Assembly: GCA_039619475.1 (NCBI GenBank)
Contig: CM077116.1
Span: 20,209,443-20,273,442 of the forward strand
From: Icerya purchasi
Taxonomy: Eukaryota; Arthropoda; Insecta; Hemiptera; Monophlebidae
Length of the DNA stretch: 64,000 bases
Direction: 5' to 3'
Part shown: positions 47,966 to 57,749 of the stretch, piece after piece
Layout: each line of letters opens with the position of its first letter
Position numbering within the stretch: the first letter of the stretch is position 1
The notes under the pieces: model-generated
What the model saw: the letters and a program-made list of their open reading frames with translations, nothing else
What the model was told of the DNA's origin: nothing
The model's database searches: none
Position numbers and translations under genes: made by a program

Positions 47966-48569
47966 CAGGCCCGGATTAAGTGTATGATAGGCCCGGGGCT
48001 AAGGAAATATAGGGGGCCCTTTTCGGAAGTGACAAAATTATCAGTTTTATAGAATAACTAAATTTTCTTTAATTTAATTTAATTTATTATTTTTAATTCA
48101 CGAGTTAACATATAATTATTAATGTAAATAAAACTAAATATCATATAGGCAATGGGTAGAATTTTCGATGCCAAAAAAAAAAAAAAATATATATACATAT
48201 ATATATCATTTTAAACAATGAATTTTTTTCTTGTCTTTTTTTCTGCAAATTCTTGTATAATATCGTTAAAAGCTACTGAACTGAGAAAATTTGTTTCGAT
48301 CGTTAATCTTGATAATGCCGATAATTTATCATTTAGCATGGTTGATCTGTACATGTTTTTTATACTTTTTAATATCGAAAAAGATCTTTCCGCCTCACAA
48401 TTTGTAATCGGTATAGTTACAAATATTCCATATGCAATATAAATGTTTGGAAAAACATCTATTATTGCACGTTTAACTATCATGCCGGAGGTGGGAGCCT
48501 CTTGGGGGCCCCTTTATAAAGCGGGGCTCGGGGTTGCAGCCCCCTAGCCCTCCCCTAAATCTAGGCTTG
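47966..48569 (-). mobile_element. Deleted hAT transposon with perfect 8-bp duplication
   Basis: Ends CAGGCCCGGATTAAG and, reversed, CAAGCCTAGATTTAG, flanked by AATTTGCA at 47958-47965 and 48570-48577. The 604-bp element retains only the last part of a transposase gene on the minus strand, so it is non-autonomous. Confidence 0.92.
48211..48483 (-). pseudogene. hAT transposase C-terminal dimerisation domain
   Basis: The 90-codon frame reads YIAYGIFVTIPITNCEAERSFSILKSIKNMYRSTMLNDKLSALSRLTIETNFL. This is the hATC dimerisation domain (pattern P-x-T-x-x-x-AERSFS-x-LK-x-IK-x-x-x-RSTM-x-x-x-RL-x-L-x-L-x-IE). The BED finger and catalytic domain have been lost by the internal deletion; the fragment itself has no stop. 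It could in principle give a dominant dimerising peptide, but expression is unknown. Confidence 0.85.
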
Positions 48570-48656
48570 AATTTGCATATTTTCAAATTTTCTTATTCTA
48601 CTCTTATACATTGGTTCATTGTATATCTGAAAACATACACTCCTATACGTACTTAC

Positions 48657-49012
48657 AGGACAAAACAGTTCAGTACCATTATAATTGAATAAAAAATAAA
48701 TTCAATAAAATAACAGTAAATCACAATTTAAAAACCCTCCACCTTAAGATTTAATACACCGTAAAAAAACCAATAATGATGATTATTAAGAAAAATAAAA
48801 ACATTTTAATAAGAACAAATTTACTGGCTATAACGATTTCATTTTTCATTTTTTGAATTAATTTTTTATTTAAATAAGAAAAAAAAAAACTGTTTCCAAA
48901 ATTTTGTGTACTGATAACACTAAAGATCATCAATAGCTATTAAAAAAGAAATAAAAGAAAAGAAAATCGATTAATAAAGAGAGGAGAAAATGGTACTGAA
49001 CTGTTTTGTCTT
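48657..49012. mobile_element. Short TIR element (MITE), ~355 bp
   Basis: A perfect 22-bp inverted pair containing GACAAAACAGTTCAGTACC lies at 48659-48680 and 48989-49010. The interior is AT-rich and non-coding. Exact ends and duplication are unresolved. Confidence 0.7.
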
Positions 49013-49019
49013 TGCCTAT

Positions 49020-50642
49020 TTATATATAGATAGTTAACTTATCTACATTCCTGCTCTTAATCATTCCAGCTTGTTCAAAATTCTTTCATTTTGCTCCATT
49101 TATTATGCGGAGACATTGGCATTACTACATGCCATTGAACTTATTCCATCCGTTCCTCAATGTAAAATTTTTCTCCTAATTTCTGATTACAAAAGCGCCA
49201 TTCAGTGTATCTCCTCTTCATATGTTTCTTCCTCCTCTTATCCTATTATTCTGCATATCCGATCTTTAATCTTCAGCCTTCGCAGATTGCACTCATTAAC
49301 CATCGACTTTCTTTGGATCCCTGGTTGCGCCCGGATTTCCGGGCAACGAAAAGGCGGATTATCTTGCTCGTTCGGCTATTTCTTCTAGGCGGCCAGTCGG
49401 ACGGTTTCCTTCTCACGAGTTATTAAATATTGCAAAAAGTATCCAAAAGGCCAATTGGAAATCTTCTTATAAATCATTCTTCTCCAATCCTAATTCACAA
49501 TATTTTTCCATTGACCTCAATCTACCTGCTCAACCATGGGACTTACATTCATCATGTCTGCTACCTGTCGTCTTCGATCTGGTCACAGTCGACTTCCTAC
49601 TTCATTGTATCGTTTCTCCATAGTGTCCTCTCCTATTTGTCCGCTGTGTATCGATAACACAGTCGTATGCGACTCTGATCATGTCTTCTTTGAGTGCTCC
49701 CCTTTATCATCTGAAAGGGCAGTTCTATACGTGGAGCTGCTCTCACATGATATTCCAACTCCATATTGTGTGTCCTTCATTCTCTCTTTACAGTCAACGT
49801 TGATCATCCCGATTATAGCAAAATTCCTATCTTCTGTACTTCATTATATTAAGATCTAATCCCTTCGGTAGTTCTCTTTCACTTTGGCATTCCTAACTTA
49901 CCGTGTCCAGTTACTTTTAATGAACTCCTCTCTAAACGAAAAGCACGCACCGATGTTGCAGTCACAATTATAAACATGCACAGTTCGCAGTTAATATTTC
50001 GGGTCCGCTTTTGCATTTGCGGCCCTAATGTTAGATAGTGAACTCCTTGTCAGCTGGCACCGTGTGGCCGTGCTGTTGCAGTATGGCCATAGTGTTGGGT
50101 GTAAATTCTATTCGTTTCCTTTTGGCAGGATGGTAGGCGCTGTTTTCGCAGTCGTTGCCATAATTAGTATTAATTTTTCTTAATTAAGAACTATAAACTT
50201 TACTTTATAGTGGTGGAGAAAGTCGTTGAACTTTCGGATAAATTGTTTACGGTACGCTAAGCGCTATGTTTTATATAGCTTTGATGCTTGATGGTTCTAA
50301 CTACTTTTTAAACATCCCGTGTTTCTTCTTCCTTAATTATTTGTAGGCTGATTCCTATGTCCGTTTGTACTGTGGGCTTTGTAATTGCAGATGTGGCCAT
50401 GGTATGGGACAGCTAACTGCTTTTGCTCTTACTTTCGGCAATGCCATTCTTTTTTTTTTCAGGATGCATATGTTTGGCATTTTTCGACAATGATTGTCAT
50501 TGTTTCTCTATCCTTGGTATAGCGTTCCTTGTCAGATTCCATTCCTTGTGACTCCTAATTGCTGCTATTTACACGTATTGATGGGTAATCGTCCGTTTCT
50601 GACAAGCCCAGGAAAAAACCTAAATAAGAAAAAAAAAAAAAA
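49020..50642 (+). mobile_element. LINE (RNase H-type), 5'-truncated, long 3' region and poly(A)
   Basis: RNase H pieces: YYAETLALLHAIELI, ISDYKSAIQCI and FLWIPG, then after frame changes PGFPGNEKADYLARSAISS. The C-terminal domain follows (ATCRLRSGHSRLPTSLYRFS, CDSDHVFFECSPLSSERA) to a stop at 49859. A 3' region of about 770 bp leads to GACAAGCCCAGGAAAAAACC and a poly(A) at 50629-50642. It is the same family type as the fragment at 12195. Confidence 0.8.
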
Positions 50643-51269
50643 TTTTATTAATACTTTAAATTTTGCAACTAATAATACCATTAAAATTACTTTCGGAGAA
50701 GATAAAATATATTTATACAATTTTTTCTGAACCAATTTTAAAACAGATTGTGCAATCAAACACTAATAGAAATTTGTTCTGTTCTTCCGTTTAATTAGTT
50801 ATTGCTTTATAAAGAATAACAATTTATATTAATTAAACAGGAAATAATTAGCAAAAAATGAATTTAAAGAAAAAAAAGTTTTATTTATTCTCAGGATATT
50901 CTTTTAAATTTTAAATGATTAGGACAACTGGGACTTCCCCAGAGGACACTAATGTTACATTAACATAACACCAATGCAGGATGTGACATACAAGAACTGT
51001 AAAACCACGTGTTAAACAGTTTTCCGCAATTATGAATCTTTCTAAATAAACTTCCAAACTACCGTCACCGGTTACAAATTAGACATTAAAAAAATGAATA
51101 ATAAATTGATTGTTATTTAACTTGTTAGTCATATTTAGAAAATAGTCGTATGTTCACTTTATAGTTATTTCGCATGCTTTGATACGGTTTTATATAAAAT
51201 TTGCTTAATATAATTTTGAATCGTGATTTACGTTATTTTCTGTTGATTTTATAAATAAATTTTTTATTA

Positions 51270-51320
<51 letters not shown>

Positions 51321-51849
51321 TATATAGAATTGATTCCTCGAGTCCCGTTCTGGGAACACTCTTTGGACCCCCGGGACAGAATTTTATAATTCTTAGAATC
51401 AGTTTCATTTACTATGTCATTCTTTGTAACACAATATGTTTTTTTGTTTTTTTTTTTTATTTATAGTAATATAAAATTTTAACTTGCAGTTTGCATGGTA
51501 ATTTATATTACAACTTTCATAACACATTTTCTTAACGCATAAACTGTACATGATTTTCAAGTAACGTAACGATGTAACCGAATTTTTTATTACTTACAGC
51601 AGATGAATGACTTAATCATTTTATATATGTCGTTATTAGAGACGTCCATCATACTAATATATTTTTTGATCGGAAATGAATTAATATTGCGTATTTCTAA
51701 ATATATGCGTGTTACTCAGCTATTACTATTTTTTTTTTTATTATTTAAGAAGAGGTACTATCCATGCACTGCATGTAACTACCTAGGTTATCGCAGTGAG
51801 TGGACCCACGTTTTAAATTAGACTTCTCAGCTCGTTAGACTGAACGAAA
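50643..51849. other. Intergenic spacer with microsatellite
   Basis: AT-rich, containing a (TA)n tract at about 51271-51326. Nothing coding recognised. Confidence 0.5.
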
Positions 51850-52690
51850 GTTCAAAACGTTAGGGGTATTTGAGAGGATGTCTGTAAGTGATGTAATCTG
51901 GCCGCACCGCAACCCATTAAGACGTGTGCATTTCAGCAAGATGTGCGAAACTGATTAGTATTCATCGATAAAACAAAGTGGGCAGGTATTTGGCTTTGGA
52001 GCTTGTTTGAGGACGCAGTCGTGGGAAAAAGACGTGTGTCCCGTTCTCAGGCGATTGACTGCCGAGAATACTCTGCGTTCCGTTCCGACTGGAGGCCACC
52101 ATGGCTCCGTCGTAAGTTTCAATTCTCTGAGAAAGGTCGATTGAGACATCTAGTCATGAATCCATTGTGCGAAGACTGCATCCGACAGGAAACTTCTCAG
52201 GGATAATGGACCGTAAGCAAATAGCGGCATTGGGCACATCATGGATGACCGAGCGACCAGGTCCACCCGCTCATTCCCCGGAATTCCGGCATGACTAGGG
52301 ACCCATAAAAAAAACAACTCGGCATCCTCTTTGGCTCAGCTCGTATAAGGTAGCCAGAACTTTTAGCACCATCGGTGATTCAGAGTGATCCGACTGCAAA
52401 GCACTTATGGACTACACGGAATCAGTCACCAGTAAGATTCCGAGCGATTGGGGTCTCAATTCTAAATATACCTTAAGACAAAACAACGCAGCATACATTT
52501 CGGCTTCCGCAATCGATACAACATTGTTCAACCGTATGTCCTCTGTGATTCCATCTATTTCGAAAGCGTATGCAGCTGGGAAAACCTTGGACTTATCCGC
52601 TTTGGATCCATCAGTGTATGCTTTCGAAAATTTGGTGTACTTACTATTGATGTTAAATGGGTTATCGTTTTATATGCTTGTATCATTTTA
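51850..52690 (-). mobile_element. LINE (I/R1-like), RNase H and C-terminus, decayed
   Basis: On the minus strand, RNase H remnants (AYAFEIDGITEDIRLNNVVSIAEAEMYAA, then a SALQSDHSE segment) are followed by ERRVFSAVNRLRTGHTSFSHDCVLKQAPKPNTCPLCF. This is the typical LxRLRTGHTxLTH-x6-PPxCxxC tail. The open frame at 52407-52691 on the + strand is its antisense. Several stops; no poly(A) identified. Confidence 0.7.
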
Positions 52691-53082
52691 AAAGCTATGG
52701 TTCTTTATTTATTTATTTATTATTTTAAAAAAAGAAACAAAACAATAAACGGCACTTTTGGCTACTCATCGGGCCATATGCTAATGGTTCCTTAAAATAT
52801 CCTTAATGCATTAAAATATTTTTATTTCCGACGTGTCAATTTAAATAATACTGCCATAAATTATATTCAGTATTGTTATTGATTTGTAATATATTATTTC
52901 CTTTTTGTAGTTTAATCTATTATTGCTTTTATATAAATTTTTTAATATTTGCTTAAGTTTACCTAATTTTCTTTTATTGTTATTAACACGATGAATTTTA
53001 TAGTTGCCACGCAACGTACTTTTACCTCAAAATTCGTTTTATTTAGTTCTTTTATATATTTCGATTTCAACATTTACTTAAA

Positions 53083-53998
53083 TTGTACCTATGTGCCGAA
53101 CAGGTTAAGCACTGTTCGAAATTCATCTCAGGCGCATTGCACTGCAGTCTTCATGTAGAAATTAATGTCCTGCCACTGAAACACAGAATGTTATTTCTGT
53201 CTCTGAAATATTACTTCAATCTGGTCTCAAATCCATCTCACCCTTCGCATCAAAAGACGTTTGCCCCGAATTATATACAGTTAAACGTAAAAAATCCAAA
53301 AAGTCCAAAGCCCCTGGGGATGGAGTGACGGAATACTCTTAGCAGTCTTCAATTTGGACGGCGACGGTCCATCTACGTACAGTTGAAGCCCCTCCGTGAA
53401 ACGCCAGTTGATGCATCAGTTTAGAGTCCAGATTAGGAAAAACAGCCAAAATCTGAAGACCCAACTAAGAAAAAATACGTATACTCCGCTTGGAAACACG
53501 AATGGGAGCAAAACTGTCTCTCGCAGAAGCTGTACAACGTCAAAAGGGAAACCTTCGGCTATGGAGCACTTCACACAGACAGGATCGACATGAGGAAACA
53601 ATATTAGCTCGCCTGCGCATAATGCCTTTACCCACATTGCCACCTGTTTTAAAAACAACCTGAACCTATATGTGAAATTTGTGGAATGTCGGTAACGGTG
53701 GAGCATATCTTCTCACCTCGTGCCGCAAATTTCGACAAGAGAGATTTCAAGGAGGATCTGGTTTGACCGATATTCTGTCATACAATGAAACAGCATGTGG
53801 AAACATTTTTAGAGCTTACCAGGCTTTTCCCTTTTATGTAGTTTTGATGTATTTCTTTTCCTTTCTTTTCTTTTTTCTCTTTCTTTTGTTAATTTTAATT
53901 TTCTTTTTTGTACTTTTCACTTATTAGTCTATTACTTATAAGATGTAACTTCTCAGTGTCGCAAATGGCGCCGGCTGCCGAACGACTTCAAATAAATA
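53083..53998 (+). mobile_element. LINE (I/R1-like), C-terminal end
   Basis: Frames on the + strand give YGALHTDRIDMRKQ (from RREEVILCRLRIGHT-like sequence, broken), then PEPICEICGMSVTVEHIFSPRAANFDKRDFKEDL. This is the CxxCGxxxTVEHIL zinc-type tail found in I/R1-like LINEs. The element appears to end in AATAAATAAA-type sequence near 53998. Confidence 0.65.
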
Positions 53999-53999
53999 A

Positions 54000-55009
54000 A
54001 TTATATATTTAATTGTACCTGTTTAAAAATTTTTCGACATTTTTATATACGTTGTATATTTTCTTCAACATGGCCAAGATTTTTTATAACGGTACACTAT
54101 TTAAAAATCGCGCAGCACTTTTTCCATGACGTTAAACGGTCCGATAAAAATTCCCGATGGCGTATACGAATACAGCTGGAAGAATAACACGAAAAAATTT
54201 CGTTTTTGGGTGTTCTGTAAAAATTTTATGTAAAAACGAATTTTGTGTAAGTATTACGAACGGTAGAATAGAAAAAATAAAAATTTTACGTAAGCATTAT
54301 GAATGAAAGGACAAAGCAAACTAAAGGAAAAAAATAACCATTTGTTGAGATTAATTTCTTACTAAGAGATTCTATACGGGTTCATAATCGTGGTCGCTCT
54401 ATCGCGTTGTTTATTTGGAATCAATTGTTTCGATTACATCGAGAAACCAATGAGATCGCTTCCTATTATTTCTTTTAATTTTATCTATCTTTCATTTCTA
54501 CTTCGTTTTAATCAATTTAACTTTGTTTCTTTCACACTCTAAAAGTTCGAATTTTATGTTATCGAGTAGTTATTATAAGTTAAAATTAATTTTTCGTTTA
54601 GTTATTTTCCTTTTCTTTTTCCCTTTTTCTTTTCTCTCTCCAACCTCTTTTCATCAAGATTACATATTGCTATTTGGGTAGATCATCTCGACTAAAGGAG
54701 ACAGCTTACCCCCCGCCCTACTTATTTTAAATTATCCCACAATAACCCATCTCTAAATTTTATGAAAATTGACGTTTCAACAAAGCGTAAGCCATCTAGC
54801 CCCTTTTCTTTCTTTTTTTTTCCTTTTTTTGGGCTCGGCTGATAGTCCCTTTTCTTCAACGACGTCAACATTACTTAAAGAGTTGCGACTTCTCCGTACA
54901 GACTTTTTTTAATATAAACATTCCGTTAAATATGACGACATTAATAACCATAATGGCAATATGGATGACTTTAGATTTAATTTTTTATTTATATGTATGT
55001 ATTTATTTT
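54000..55009. other. Intergenic spacer
   Basis: AT-rich with a pyrimidine-rich part at about 54600-54850. Nothing recognised. Confidence 0.5.
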
Positions 55010-55043
55010 ATAATACAATACAATACAATACAATACAATACAA
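55010..55043. repeat. (AATAC)n pentanucleotide microsatellite
   Basis: About six to seven copies of AATAC. Confidence 0.9.
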
Positions 55044-55249
55044 CGCAATGTTAAAGAAGACAACGACAACTGGGCAGTATTGCTTGAACAGTGGTTTTAT
55101 AAAATAGCATAAAATAGCGCACTAATAACAATGCAAATATAAATTATAATGTTACCAATTTTCGAAGCTCTGATATATGCAGAAATAATTCGGACAGAAT
55201 TAATACTAGTAGCTCTAATATTAACATGAACAGCGATTAGTAATAAAGA

Positions 55250-55480
55250 TGATAAATAGTAGCGGTGATTATATTAACAAAAATGAAGTAAATAATAAGA
55301 ATAATAATAGTAATTACGAGAGTAATACCGATAGTCACAATAATAACTACCACATTAACACCATCAGTGTTAACAACAATAATAATAAAGGTAGCAGCAA
55401 TACTAGCAATAGTACAGATAATGATTCCAGCAGCAAGAACAGTGTCGCAACAACCATAATTATCATAAACACAACTTTCC
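55250..55480. repeat. AAT/AAC trinucleotide-rich tract
   Basis: Irregular AAT, AAC, AGT and AGC triplets. They create a long Asn/Ser-rich false frame on the + strand and an Ile/Val-rich one on the minus strand. It is a degenerate microsatellite, not a gene. Confidence 0.6.
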
Positions 55481-55549
55481 TTCCGACCATTCGGATCTTT
55501 CTGTAGTTTTCGTTGTAAATAATTCCGCCGATAAGAATACAGGCAACTT

Positions 55550-57522
55550 TCGTCCATTTGCCCTGTTTAGACTCTTCAGCAAAAACTCTGCCTCTTAAAA
55601 TAAGTCTGAAAACAGCTTTGGAATTGGAAACACACTGTCAACAGTTTATAAAGGCAATTTGCGAAGCGGTTGCCGATGCTACTCCCTCAATTAAAAACCG
55701 TACATTCCAAGGACTATGTTATCTTACCGCAATTAGACAACTGGTCAAAGACAGACGCACTACGAGACGAATCTGAAACAACTCTCGTGATCCAGCTGAT
55801 AAAATTGTGTTTAATCGGCTTAGTAATAAATTTAATAGAACGATCAAAGACATTAAGTATAAGAATACGGAAGATTACCTGAAAAATCTCAGCGTAGAAG
55901 CTGACAAAAATTACTCGTTATGCAAAGCGGCATATCGACTTCAGAGACCTGTAGAACGTATCCCCATCCACTTAAGGATGAGTCTGGAAACTGGTGAAGA
56001 AAAGAAGATGAGAAAGCTAAGTCTTCCCGAGGCATCTTTCGAGAACATTTAAACCGCATGACTTTCCGTCTAACATTATACCAAGAATCAAAGGAACAAT
56101 TTAAGTTATTCTCGCCTCACGAGGTTGCAGCAGAAATTGATACAAAGATAAATCGTAAGAAATCACCCGGAATTGATAGCATCTCTCCAAGAGTACTATG
56201 TGAGCTGTCACGTAAAGGAATAGTACTGTTAACATATTTGTTCAATGCCTTCCTTCGTCTTAAGTACATACCGGAAAGTTTCAAGACAGCTCAAATAATT
56301 ATACTAAAAAAGTCTAATAAGCCACTTATAATTTCGAATATATTTGAAAAGTTATTCTTGATGAGATTTCAACCATTTGCAGAAGCCGTAATACCAAATG
56401 AACGATTTAGTTTCCGACGAAGCATTCTATAATTCAGCAAGTGCATCGAGCATGGCCAGTATTTAACAAGGTCTTAGAAAAAAATGAATACTACTGTTCG
56501 GTAGTATATTTAGACGTGGCCTAAGATTTCGATCGAGTGTAGCACGAGGAGCTGATATCCAAGCTTAGCACTTACTTTCCAGGTAATTACATCGAGCTGA
56601 TGCGGTTATACCTTCCAGATAGAAAGTTTCCCGTTGCTCACAAGGAGGTAAAATCAAACTTCTACAAGATACAGGCAAGCGTGCCTCAGGGTAGCGAACT
56701 CGAGCCTTTACTCTACTTTCTGTTCACGTCCGATGCACCAAAAATTAAAAGTACTACACTTGCCATGTACGCGGATGATACGGCAATTCTTGCGGTCGGT
56801 AATACGCAAATTGAAGCGAACCTCATCTTGTAACTTGTACTGGACAAGACAGTCATGTGGATGAAGAAAATCAAACTTATCGAAACGAAATCAGTTCACG
56901 TTACGTATGATTTGCATCCAATCGTCATGCATCTTGGTGTCTACATCAACAATAAGCAAGTACCAATATCTGCATCAGCTGAACATGTAGGAATGCACCT
57001 AGATGCAAGGTTAACTTGGCAGACACATATTAAAGCTAAGTATGACTAGATTAACGCCAGAATTTGTCAAACTAGGACGGCATTTAAAACTGAGTTTATA
57101 TCGTAAGAGGCTCATTTATCGGACGATCATTAAGCCCATCTGGACATGTGATTTGAAGTTGTGGGGATATTCTGTACCATCCAACTGTGCCATCATCCAA
57201 AAGTCGCAGAATAAAATCATACGGCTGATAACTGGAACGAGATGGTTTCAACGCAACGGCGATTTACGTAGGGATTTGCAGCTGAAGAAAGTGGACAACG
57301 CCAATAAATGAATCCGCATTTATGCATGAACAGCGTCTACAGGTGTCCTTGGAAATACAGAAGCACAACAGTTGCTGAACAGTGCACTACTAAAACGTTA
57401 AGCGTTTAAAGTCACATAATTTATTAATTTTATAATTATGGAACTAAAATAATTTAATGGAGCGCACTAGCGGGCTGTGTCTCTTCAACGAGTAATTTGT
57501 TTAAAAGAAAAAAAAAAAAAAG
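55550..57522 (+). mobile_element. Jockey-type LINE (family B relative), RT, decayed, poly(A)
   Basis: Starts after the endonuclease (TALELETHCQQFIKAICEAVADATPSIKNRTF). It continues with FSPHEVAAEIDTKINRKKSPGIDSISPRVL, LLTYLFNAFLRLKYIPESFKTAQIIILKKSNK and a stop at 56430. A broken VYLDVAxxFDRV region and ASVPQGSELEPLLYFLF follow. MYADDTAILAVG (the ADD box) is near 56770. The thumb and C-terminus (TGTRWFQRNGDLRRDLQLKKVD) end near 57310. An A-run at about 57509-57522 closes the copy. Five or more breaks. Confidence 0.85.
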
Positions 57523-57749
57523 ACACTTATTCTTATTACTATCAACATTCAAGCTCAAAACAAAGGGTGTACTCGGTTCTTTTTCCTTCCGTTTCTTTTG
57601 CCAATACTTTTCTAAATAATCACTCTTTCTTTAAATCCAACAACTAACGCGCTTAGCGTTTATTCTCTATAATATTTTATATAGAATTGATGCAATTTCC
57701 AGAGTTTATCCCTCCTTTTTTGAGGAGCAAATAAAAGAAGTACTTAAAT

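Noticed and set aside
52407..52691. 95-codon + strand open frame
   Set aside because: It is the antisense of a LINE RNase H region read on the minus strand.
53416..53706. 97-codon minus-strand frame
   Set aside because: Antisense of a LINE C-terminal region on the + strand (CEICGMSVTVEHIF).
55237..55557. Ile/Val-rich frame resembling a membrane protein
   Set aside because: It arises from an AAT/AAC triplet repeat and has no other support.
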